DNA from: DATCZB01 sp035513215
GTDB taxonomy: Bacteria; Pseudomonadota; Gammaproteobacteria; Steroidobacterales; Rariloculaceae
Reading direction: 5' to 3'
DNA length: 64,000 nt
Assembly: GCA_035513215.1 (NCBI GenBank)
Contig: DATKCK010000005.1
Coordinates: 1 to 64,000 of the forward strand
Positions 35,296 to 42,554 of this stretch are shown one piece after another. Every line of letters begins with the position of its first letter. Positions within the stretch are counted from its first letter, which is position 1. A program made the translations under genes and the position numbers. The notes under the pieces are model-generated. The model was given only the letters and a program-made list of their open reading frames with translations. It had not been told where the DNA came from and searched no databases.

Positions 35296-36549
35296 ATGGA
35301 CATTCCACGCCCAGAATTCAGGCAGAAGCGCCGCATCAGAACGCTGATCTATTCGAGCGTCGCCGGCGTCATTCTTGTCGGAGCAACGATCGCTCTGTCG
35401 CGGCTCGAGCCCGCCGCGCCCTCGGTACCGCGCGAGTCGATCTGGCCCGGCACAGTGCAAAAGGGCGAGATGCTGATACAGGTGCGCGGCACCGGGAATC
35501 TCGTCACGCGCGAGATCCGCTGGATCCCGGCGCAGACGGCGGGGCGCGTGGAGCGCATCATCGTCCGGCCCGGCACGCTCGTCGAGTCCGATACGGTGAT
35601 CGTCGAGATGTCCAACAGCGATCTGGTACAGCAGACTGACGAGGCACGTTTTGCGCTCGAGGCTGTGCAAGCCGATCTCGTCGACACCGATCTGCGTCTG
35701 AAGAGCCAGCAGCTCGATCAACGCGCGGCGGTCGGTATCGCCAGGGCGGACTATGAGGGGGCGCGGCTTCGCGCGGAGGCGGATCGCCAGCTTTCCGAGG
35801 ACGGTATCGTGTCGGAGATCGATTACCGTGTTTCGGAACTGACGGTCGAGCAGCTCCGGATCCGACTCGAGATCGAAGAGGAAAGGCTCGCCCAGTTTTC
35901 GGCCACGATGGATGCGCAGCTCAGCGGCGCGCGAGCGCGCGTCGATCAGGCGCGCAATCTTTACCAGCGGCGCCTCGACCAGGTCGAATCTCTCAGTGTC
36001 CGCGCCGGTGTCGGGGGGATGCTCCGGGAGATACAGGTCGAGGAAGGCCAGCAGGTCTCGCTCGGCTCGAATATCGCCCTCGTCGCGCGGCCGGACGACT
36101 TGATGGCGGAGCTCAGAATCTCGGAGACACAAGCGCGCGACGTTCAGATCGGCCAGCATGTCGACGTCGATACGCGCAACGGCGTCGTTGCCGGAGTCGT
36201 CACCCGAATCGATCCGGCCGTGCAGAACGGCAGCGTGCTCGTCGACGTCGAGTTCAGGGAGGCGTTGCCGCGCGGCGCGCGCCCCGATCAATCGGTCGAC
36301 GGCACGATCTTGATCGAACAGCTCCAGGATGTTGTTTACATGGGGCGGCCGACCTACGGCCAGCAGGATGCGACGATCGAGATATTCAAGATGGAACCCG
36401 ATGGCCAGCATGCCGTGCGTGTGCCTGTCCGACTCGGGCGAACCTCGGTCAGTGATGTCCAAATCGTCCAGGGACTCGAACCCGGTGACGAGGTCATCCT
36501 GTCCGATACGACGAACTGGGAAAGTTACGACCGAATTCGTTTGAACTGA
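35296..36549 (+). CDS. Efflux periplasmic adaptor (HlyD/MacA-like)
   Basis: The 417-residue protein has one N-terminal membrane anchor (LIYSSVAGVILVGATIAL). The adaptor domains follow: a lipoyl/barrel-sandwich part around 60-100 and 225-265 (GRVERIIVRPGTLV, GMLREIQVEEGQQVSLGSNIAL), a helical hairpin between, and a beta-barrel and membrane-proximal domain to the end. AAGGAG precedes the ATG. It is the first gene of a same-strand run with two ATPases and a two-component system. It should link an inner-membrane ABC pump to an outer-membrane channel; neither permease nor channel is encoded beside it. Confidence 0.9.
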   Translation: MDIPRPEFRQKRRIRTLIYSSVAGVILVGATIALSRLEPAAPSVPRESIWPGTVQKGEMLIQVRGTGNLVTREIRWIPAQTAGRVERIIVRPGTLVESDTVIVEMSNSDLVQQTDEARFALEAVQADLVDTDLRLKSQQLDQRAAVGIARADYEGARLRAEADRQLSEDGIVSEIDYRVSELTVEQLRIRLEIEEERLAQFSATMDAQLSGARARVDQARNLYQRRLDQVESLSVRAGVGGMLREIQVEEGQQVSLGSNIALVARPDDLMAELRISETQARDVQIGQHVDVDTRNGVVAGVVTRIDPAVQNGSVLVDVEFREALPRGARPDQSVDGTILIEQLQDVVYMGRPTYGQQDATIEIFKMEPDGQHAVRVPVRLGRTSVSDVQIVQGLEPGDEVILSDTTNWESYDRIRLN

Positions 36550-36561
36550 AGGAGCGAGAAT

Positions 36562-37365
36562 ATGAGCGAGCCGGCATTGGACCACAGCAAGGCGATCGCG
36601 CCGCTGATCCAGATGGCAGACATCACGAAGGTCTTCTATGCCGACGAGGTCGAGACGCACGCGCTTGCGGGCGTGCACGTCGACATCGCCGAAGGCGATT
36701 ACGTCGCGATCGAAGGGCCGTCGGGCTGCGGCAAGTCGACGCTCTTGTCGATCCTCGGCCTGCTCGACACGGCAACCGAAGGGAAGTATCTCTTGAGCGG
36801 CGAGCCCGTGCAGAACCTCAATCACGCCCAGCGCGCCTATATCCGCAATCGTGAGATCGGCTTCATTTTCCAGGCCTTCAACCTGATCGGCGACCTCACC
36901 GTTTTTGAGAACGTCGAGCTGCCGCTGACCTACCGGACGCAGCTCGGCAGCAAAGAGCGCAAGCAACGCACGATCGAGGCGCTCGAGCGCGTGCGGATGG
37001 CGCATCGGCTGCGGCATTACCCGTCGCAGCTGTCGGGCGGTCAGCAGCAGCGCGTCGCGGTCGCGCGCGCGCTCGTCGGCCACCCGTCGATCCTGCTCGC
37101 CGACGAGCCGACCGGTAATCTCGATTCGAAGAACGGCGAGGCCGTCATGGGCTTGCTGACCGAGCTTCATGCCGAGGGCGCGACAATCTGCATGGTCACG
37201 CACGATCCTCGTTATTCGGAGTATGCGAACCGCAAGATTCACATGTTCGATGGCCGCATCGTCGACGAGGAGACGCTGCATCGGCTGCGGGCCGAAGAGG
37301 ACGCGCGCATCGCCGAGCAGGCGAGGCGGGGCAGGGCGCTGAGCGAGGAGCAGGGCACCGCCTGA
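36562..37365 (+). CDS. ABC transporter ATP-binding protein (MacB/LolD type), first copy
   Basis: The 267-residue ATPase has Walker A GPSGCGKSTL, Q-loop region IFQAFNLIGDLTVFENV, signature LSGGQQQRVAVARAL, Walker B ILLADEPTGNLDS and H-loop MVTHDPRYSEYANR. The C-terminal extension is Arg/Glu-rich. The start follows AAGGAG, 12 bases after the adaptor stop. The MacB/LolD subfamily energises mechanotransmission-type permeases of the FtsX family. No permease follows it in the operon. Confidence 0.93.
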   Translation: MSEPALDHSKAIAPLIQMADITKVFYADEVETHALAGVHVDIAEGDYVAIEGPSGCGKSTLLSILGLLDTATEGKYLLSGEPVQNLNHAQRAYIRNREIGFIFQAFNLIGDLTVFENVELPLTYRTQLGSKERKQRTIEALERVRMAHRLRHYPSQLSGGQQQRVAVARALVGHPSILLADEPTGNLDSKNGEAVMGLLTELHAEGATICMVTHDPRYSEYANRKIHMFDGRIVDEETLHRLRAEEDARIAEQARRGRALSEEQGTA

Positions 37366-37398
37366 CGCGCGTGGATTCGACATGCAGTTGAGCTTCCA

Positions 37399-38058
37399 AT
37401 GATCCGCTTGCGCAAGGTCGAGAAGTCGTATCCTTTCAAGGGCGGGCAAACGTTCGTCCTGCGCCAGATCGATCTCGACATCGATGAAGGCGAGTTCGTC
37501 ACGATCATGGGCCCGTCCGGCTCGGGCAAGTCGACGCTGCTCGCGATCATTGGGGTTCTCGACACGGATTATTCGGGCGAGTATCTCTTCGACGACAAGG
37601 CCGTGCACGAAATGAACGTCAAGCAGTGCAACGCACTGCACAAGGCCAACGTCGGCTTCGTCTTCCAGCAGTTTCACCTGATCGACGACCTGACGGTCTA
37701 CGAGAATCTCGATATCCCGCTTTCGTATCGCGACGTGGCGCGCAAGGAGCGGCAGGCGCGCGTCGCCGAGATCCTCGATCAGTTCCAGATCGTCGGTAAG
37801 AAGGATCTCTACCCGCCGCAGTTGTCGGGCGGGCAGCAGCAACAGGTCGCCGTCGCGCGGGCCGTCATCGCCAAACCGCGCGTGATCCTCGCGGACGAGC
37901 CGACGGGCAGCCTGCACTGGTCGCAGGGCGAGCGGATCATGAAATTGCTCAAGACGCTGAACGATGCTGGCACGACCATCGTGCAGGTCACGCACGACGA
38001 GCGCGTTGCAGCGTACGGGCAACGCGTTGTTGAGTTGCGCGATGGCTGGATTGGCTGA
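37399..38058 (+). CDS. ABC transporter ATP-binding protein (MacB/LolD type), second copy with unusual D-loop
   Basis: The 219-residue ATPase has Walker A GPSGSGKSTLL, FVFQQFHLIDDLTVYENL, signature LSGGQQQQVAVARAV and H-loop VQVTHDERVAAYG. After Walker B the expected GNLDS is GSLHW, so the D-loop Asp is replaced by His. The partner ATPase at 36562 keeps GNLDS, so a heterodimer with one non-standard site is possible. It starts 33 bases after the first ATPase gene with a weak ribosome-binding site. Confidence 0.9.
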   Translation: MIRLRKVEKSYPFKGGQTFVLRQIDLDIDEGEFVTIMGPSGSGKSTLLAIIGVLDTDYSGEYLFDDKAVHEMNVKQCNALHKANVGFVFQQFHLIDDLTVYENLDIPLSYRDVARKERQARVAEILDQFQIVGKKDLYPPQLSGGQQQQVAVARAVIAKPRVILADEPTGSLHWSQGERIMKLLKTLNDAGTTIVQVTHDERVAAYGQRVVELRDGWIG

Positions 38059-38125
38059 GCTCGCGCTTTCCTGTTTCGGCGTTGCGCGCCAGCTTTCGTT
38101 TCTGACGACCCTGCGCTACGAATGA

Positions 38126-39529
38126 ATGGATCCCGAGGTTGCGGATCCTCTTTCCGCGAATAGACAATCGTTTATGGCTCGACGCGTGCCTCTCGTTCTC
38201 ATTGCCGACGATCAGCCGGACGTCGTCGAATCGCTGCGCCTGTTGCTCAAGGGCGAAGGCATCGAGACGAAGAGCTTCGCGAATCCGGCGGGCCTCATTG
38301 AAACGCTGAAGTCCCGTCTCGTCGATGCCGTTCTGCTCGATCTGAATTACACGCGCGACACGACGTCGGGTGAGGAGGGGCTCGACTCAATCACGAATAT
38401 CCGCGCCATCGACGCCCATACGCCGATCATCGCGATGACGGCCTGGGGCACCATCGAGCTCGCGGTCGAGGCGATGCGGCGCGGCGCCCAGGATTTCGTC
38501 GAGAAGCCGTGGGAGAACGAGCGGCTGATTACGATTCTGAGCACGCAGATCGCGCTGAGCCAGGCGCTGAAACGTACGCGCGCGCTCGAGGCCGAAAACA
38601 AGCAGTTGACGGCGGCCCGGGGCGATCTCATTGCCGAGTCGGCCGCGATGCAGCCCGTGCTCGAGACGATCGAACGAATTGCGCCTTCGGACGCCAACGT
38701 GCTGATCACCGGCGAAAGCGGCTGCGGCAAGGGCCTCGTCGCAAGGATCATCCACGACAAGTCGCCGCGAAACAAAGCGTCGTTTGTCGTCGTCAACATC
38801 GGCAGCCTGGCCGAGACCGTTTTCGAGAGCGAGATGTTCGGTCACGTCAAAGGCGCGTTCACGGACGCTCGTGTCGACCGGATCGGCCGGGTCGAGCTGG
38901 CCGACGGCGGCACGCTGTTCCTCGACGAGATCGCGAACATTCCCGTCGGCCAGCAGGCGCGCCTCCTGCGTGTTCTCGAGGACGGACAGTTCGAGAGGCT
39001 CGGCTCGTCTCGAACCGAACAGGCCGACGTACGCGTCCTCTCTGCCACGAATGCGGACGTGCAGGTCGAGATCGACGCCGGACGATTTCGGAGCGACTTG
39101 CTCTATCGTCTGAACACGATCCATATCCATCTGCCGCCGTTACGCGAGCGCGGCGACGATATCGTGCGCCTAGCGCAGCATTTCCTCGAGCAGTACGCGA
39201 GAGAGCATCGGCGCAACGGCGCGCGGCTGTCGGACGCGGCCGTTTCCGCGCTGCGCCGCTACGCCTGGCCGGGAAACGTAAGAGAGCTGAGCCACGTGAT
39301 CGAGCGTGCCGTGCTGATGGCCAGAGGCGACCTGATCGAGCCGGCGGATCTGAGGCTGGAGGCGGTATCCGGCACCGAGGCAAGCCGGCCGCGCACGCTC
39401 GAGCAAATCGAGCAGATTGCGATCGAGCAGGCCCTGGCCCGCAACGACGGCAACGTCGTCAGCGCGGCCGAGGAGCTCGGGATGAGTCGATCGGCGCTTT
39501 ACCGCAGAATGGAGAAATTTGAGCTGTGA
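38126..39529 (+). CDS. Sigma-54-dependent response regulator (NtrC family)
   Basis: The 467-residue activator has a receiver domain with an Asp pair in LIADDQPD, phospho-acceptor Asp72 in VLLDLNYTRD, Thr in IAMTAWG and Lys in FVEKPWE. The AAA+ domain has Walker A GESGCGKG, Walker B GGTLFLDEIAN, and the sigma-54 contact loop at 243-248 reading GAFTDA instead of GAFTGA. A Fis-type helix-turn-helix ends the protein (NDGNVVSAAEELGMSRSALYRRM). An internal ATG at 38174 is an alternative start. It probably drives the sigma-54 promoter upstream of 35296, with the next-gene kinase as partner. Confidence 0.93.
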   Translation: MDPEVADPLSANRQSFMARRVPLVLIADDQPDVVESLRLLLKGEGIETKSFANPAGLIETLKSRLVDAVLLDLNYTRDTTSGEEGLDSITNIRAIDAHTPIIAMTAWGTIELAVEAMRRGAQDFVEKPWENERLITILSTQIALSQALKRTRALEAENKQLTAARGDLIAESAAMQPVLETIERIAPSDANVLITGESGCGKGLVARIIHDKSPRNKASFVVVNIGSLAETVFESEMFGHVKGAFTDARVDRIGRVELADGGTLFLDEIANIPVGQQARLLRVLEDGQFERLGSSRTEQADVRVLSATNADVQVEIDAGRFRSDLLYRLNTIHIHLPPLRERGDDIVRLAQHFLEQYAREHRRNGARLSDAAVSALRRYAWPGNVRELSHVIERAVLMARGDLIEPADLRLEAVSGTEASRPRTLEQIEQIAIEQALARNDGNVVSAAEELGMSRSALYRRMEKFEL

Positions 39530-40839
39530 GGCGGCGCCGCTTGCGGTCGCATACCAGGGTCTATCTTCTCGTTCTCGTTGCCGCCGGGCCGGCCTGGCTG
39601 ACGGCCACGCTGTTCATCGTGCTCTGGGAAGCTGCGGCAACGGTAAAGCTCAGTGTCTTCGTTCTCGTTACGTTGTTCTTGCTGATCGGCGCGGGGGCCG
39701 TGTCACGCCGGTTTATCCGTCCGCTGCAATCGCTCGCGAACATGCTCGAGGGCTTGCGGGAAGGTGACTATTCGATGCGCGGGAGAAACACCAATCCCGA
39801 GGACGCCTTCGGCGAAGTCATGATCGAGGTCAACACGCTGAGCAACACGCTCGAGGACCAACGGCTCGAAGCGCTCGAAGCCGGGTTCCTGATGCAAAAG
39901 GTCCTCGCCGAGGTCGATATCGCGCTTCTTGCCTTCGATCGCGACGGCCGGCTCAGGCTGCTCAATCGAGCGGCCGCCGAGCTCTTCAGCTCGAGCCGCG
40001 ACGAGCTGCGCGGCAGAAGCGCCCGCGAGCTCGGCCTTGCCGGCATGCTCGTCGAGTCGTCGGGACGTATCGTCTCACACGAGTTTCCGTCCGGCGCCGG
40101 CCGCTGGGAGATTCGTCGGCGCAGCTTCCGCGAGGTCGGTCGGCCGCTCGATCTTCTCGTGATCACCGACGTCAGCCGCGCGCTGCGTGACGAGGAGCGG
40201 CAGGCCTGGCGGCGCCTCGTGCGGGTCATGGGGCACGAGCTCAACAGCTCGCTGACGCCGATCAAGTCGATGGCCGGCACGCTTCAGAAGCTGATTGGGC
40301 GTGAGCCGTTGCCCGAGGACTGGCGAACCGATGCCAGCGGCGGGCTTGCCATCATTCACGATCGGGCCGAGGCGCTCGCCCGATTCATGGGCGCCTACGC
40401 GAGACTCGCCCGATTGCCGCCGCCCCGGAAGAGCAAGACCGACCTTTCCAGCCTCGTCGCGCGTGCCGCCTCTCTCTACGGAGATCGCGTAACGATCGGC
40501 GGGGGGCGGACCGAGCAGCTCCTGATCGATGCCGATCAGATCGAGCAGGTCATGATCAATCTGATCAAGAACGCCGTCGAAGCCGCCGGCGACAAGGGCG
40601 CCGTCACGGTTCGCTGGGCGCCTGGCGTCGATCGGGTCGATGTCGAGGTCGTCGACAACGGCTCCGGTCTCGCTCAGACCGACAACCTGTGGGTTCCGTT
40701 CTTCACGACCAAGCCGAGCGGCACGGGTCTCGGGCTCGTGCTTTCGAGGGAGATCGTGGAGAACCATGGTGGGGAAATTTCCTTGTCGAATCGAAACGAT
40801 GCCAGAGGCTGTGTGGCACGAGTCTCACTGCCAAGGTAG
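39526..40839 (+). CDS. Membrane sensor histidine kinase (NtrY-like, HAMP-PAS)
   Basis: The 437-residue kinase starts at GTG overlapping the regulator stop (GTGA). Two membrane helices near residues 10-60 have almost no periplasmic loop, suggesting it senses membrane or intracellular cues. A HAMP-like linker and a PAS domain (LAEVDIALLAFDRDGRLRLL) follow. The His box VMGHELNSSLTPIKSMAGTL is of NtrY type. The ATPase domain has NLIKNAVEAAGD (N box), VDNGSGL and GTGLGLVLSREIVENHGG. It should phosphorylate the activator encoded just upstream. Confidence 0.92.
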   Translation: MRRRRLRSHTRVYLLVLVAAGPAWLTATLFIVLWEAAATVKLSVFVLVTLFLLIGAGAVSRRFIRPLQSLANMLEGLREGDYSMRGRNTNPEDAFGEVMIEVNTLSNTLEDQRLEALEAGFLMQKVLAEVDIALLAFDRDGRLRLLNRAAAELFSSSRDELRGRSARELGLAGMLVESSGRIVSHEFPSGAGRWEIRRRSFREVGRPLDLLVITDVSRALRDEERQAWRRLVRVMGHELNSSLTPIKSMAGTLQKLIGREPLPEDWRTDASGGLAIIHDRAEALARFMGAYARLARLPPPRKSKTDLSSLVARAASLYGDRVTIGGGRTEQLLIDADQIEQVMINLIKNAVEAAGDKGAVTVRWAPGVDRVDVEVVDNGSGLAQTDNLWVPFFTTKPSGTGLGLVLSREIVENHGGEISLSNRNDARGCVARVSLPR

Positions 40840-40864
40840 CCAGCCGGTATCATTGCGGCCGCAA

Positions 40865-41566
40865 ATGCGCGATACGCATGCCAAAGAAGCGGCCAGGGCG
40901 GTGCTCGCCAGGAATTTTCTTTTCCGCGGGCTGCCGGGGGAATTGATCGACCGCGTGGCTGCGCTCGCCGCCCGCCGCAGCTTCGGCAAGGACGAAGTGA
41001 TCTTCTCGCAGGGTGACGAGGGCGACGCCCTCTACGGCGTCGCGTCGGGCCGCGTCAGAATCACGGCCGCTGGCCCCGAGGGTCGCGAGGTCTTTCTGAA
41101 CATCATGGAGCCCGGCGACACTTTCGGCGAGATCGCGGTGATCGACGGGCAGCCGCGGACTGCCGGCGCCGTGGCGCTCGATACGGCCACGCTCATCGTG
41201 ATCCGACGCGCCGATTTCCTCAACGCGCTGCGCCGCGAGCCTGCGCTTGCGATGCACCTTCTACAGCTCTTTTGCCAGCGACTGCGTTGGACCAGCGATC
41301 TGGTGGAAGAATCGGCGTTCCTGGTCGGTCCGGCGCGGCTCGCGCGCCGCCTGCTGGTTCTCGCGGCATTGCATGGCAGGCCCGCGGACGAAGGCATGGA
41401 GCTCGCGCTTTCACAGGCCGAGCTGGCGCAGTTTCTTGGGATATCGCGTCAGTTCGTCAATCAGCATCTGCAGGGGTGGCGGACCGAGGGATGGGTGTCG
41501 CTCGGGCGCGGGTCTATTGTTATCAAGGATGCTGATGCGCTGGCGCGGGTGGCCGAGTCGCCGTAA
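40865..41566 (+). CDS. Crp/Fnr-family transcriptional regulator
   Basis: The 233-residue protein starts at 40865, 25 bases after the kinase stop. The cyclic-nucleotide-binding-like domain has FSQGDEGDALYGVASGRVRI and PGDTFGEIAVIDGQPRTAGAVAL. The winged helix has LSQAELAQFLGISRQFVNQHLQGWRTEGW. No FNR-type Cys cluster is present. The FGE-IAVIDGQPRTA loop is similar to the cAMP-binding loop, so it may bind cAMP; a CHASE2 cyclase gene lies about 1 kb away. Candidate 16-bp dyads lie at 42067-42122. Confidence 0.9.
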   Translation: MRDTHAKEAARAVLARNFLFRGLPGELIDRVAALAARRSFGKDEVIFSQGDEGDALYGVASGRVRITAAGPEGREVFLNIMEPGDTFGEIAVIDGQPRTAGAVALDTATLIVIRRADFLNALRREPALAMHLLQLFCQRLRWTSDLVEESAFLVGPARLARRLLVLAALHGRPADEGMELALSQAELAQFLGISRQFVNQHLQGWRTEGWVSLGRGSIVIKDADALARVAESP

Positions 41567-41571
41567 GGAGA

Positions 41572-41609
41572 GACGGGGCAAAGACCCCAGTGAGGGTCGA
41601 TGCCCCGTC
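41572..41609 (+). terminator. Two-tier hairpin after the Crp/Fnr gene
   Basis: The outer stem GACGGGGC/GCCCCGTC encloses an inner stem GACCC/GGGTC. It starts six bases after the stop. There is no T-run, but the position and stability suggest a terminator for the operon. Confidence 0.6.
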
Positions 41610-41686
41610 GTAGAGCTCCGGTTACCTAGCCGCAGGTCAAACTGCACCGCCTTTTACCGGAAGCTGCAGGGCCACTTCGGCGTCCG

Positions 41687-41995
41687 CTAACAGGGATAGC
41701 AATACCAGTTTCCGTTGTGATAGAACCATACACAGCATCCTGCTGTGCTGGCTTTGGGTTGCGTTGCCGGATCGACGGGTTCGTCGTCCCGGTCGGCTGT
41801 GCGAAGGGCGGATTTAGCCTCGATCGGGTCGAGAAACTCGGCTACCTCAAACGAGACTTCAGGCGCAATCTCCAAGTCCTGAACGACTCCAGCATACTCG
41901 TTGTCGATATTCGATGGCGCAACGAGCGCCCAGGCGCCCAGAGGCAAAGTGATTCCGACGACCAAGGCCGCGGCTCTGTGGAAAATTCTCGACAT
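41687..41995 (-). CDS. Small secreted protein with a Cys-rich aromatic C-terminus
   Basis: The 102-residue product starts at 41995 after GGGGAG; a TTG at 42019 is less likely. The signal segment is RAAALVVGITLPLGAWALVA. An acidic middle region (EIAPEVSFEVAEFLDPIEAK, DRDDEPVDP) leads to the tail GCCVWFYHNGNWYCYPC. That tail holds all four Cys with five aromatic residues in the last 17 positions. It could form a disulfide-bonded or metal-binding knob, or be a peptide precursor. Its start faces 42187 across a 190-base gap with paired dyads. I do not recognise a family. Confidence 0.68.
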   Translation of the reverse strand: MSRIFHRAAALVVGITLPLGAWALVAPSNIDNEYAGVVQDLEIAPEVSFEVAEFLDPIEAKSALRTADRDDEPVDPATQPKASTAGCCVWFYHNGNWYCYPC

Positions 41996-42066
41996 GAACA
42001 GTCTCCCCTTTTGATCCAAATTCTCAGTAGTGCGCGGAAGAGAGTTGCAGTAACAGGCCGTCCCGT

Positions 42067-42122
42067 CTGTCAGGTAGCCGACAGAAGTCGCGTATTCGAC
42101 CGATGTGTCGCCTACCCGACAG
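42067..42122. promoter_or_regulatory. Pair of TGTC-N8-GACA dyads, candidate Crp/Fnr-type operators
   Basis: CTGTCAGGTAGCCGACAG (42067-42084) and GTGTCGCCTACCCGACAG (42105-42122) share the pattern TGTC-N8-GACAG, 38 bases apart. A 16-bp inverted repeat has the geometry of Crp-family sites. They lie in the intergenic region between the divergent small-protein genes at 41995 and 42187, one gene away from a Crp/Fnr-type regulator gene. Confidence 0.5.
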
Positions 42123-42186
42123 AACTCCGATCACGCTTCTGATTTGATGTCGATCCGGGGAGGATTGGAGAGGGAAGATCGACACA

Positions 42187-42507
42187 ATGGAACACGAACC
42201 TTACTCGAGAGAATCTCTCGATCTGATGCTGGTGGCGGAACGATTGTCGACGCAGGATCAGCGCCGCATCGTGCGCCTGATCGACTTGTTGCGTATCGCG
42301 CCCGACTGGCTGCGGGAGCGGACTAAGAGGACGCTGAGGCGATTGATCGCTCAGGAACCGCAGACGCAGGCGGAATGTCTCGCGAGCATCGACGGGATCA
42401 TCGCCCTGGCCGAGCGAGAGCTTCAGGTTCGCTTGCGGCTCGCGTCGAGCGCCGAGCGCGCCGCGACGCCGGACCTTCGCGTAAGCTACGGTCGCCAGTC
42501 GGGCTGA
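42187..42507 (+). CDS. Small cytoplasmic helical protein of unknown function
   Basis: The 106-residue protein starts after a GGGAAG site. It is helical and strongly charged (LSTQDQRRIVRLIDLLRIAP, RTKRTLRRLIAQEPQTQ), with no signal peptide, Cys or membrane segment. It is transcribed divergently from the secreted Cys-tailed protein and ends 47 bases before the convergent cyclase gene. A DNA- or RNA-binding role is possible from composition alone. I do not recognise a family. Confidence 0.6.
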   Translation: MEHEPYSRESLDLMLVAERLSTQDQRRIVRLIDLLRIAPDWLRERTKRTLRRLIAQEPQTQAECLASIDGIIALAERELQVRLRLASSAERAATPDLRVSYGRQSG

Positions 42508-42554
42508 CGCACTCGGGAAGCTGCCGGCCCGCCGGCCATGCCGGTGCGGTCCGG

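Noticed and set aside
35260..38022. 920-codon open frame antisense to the efflux adaptor and ATPases
   Set aside because: It is a composition shadow. The plus strand carries complete Walker and signature motifs.
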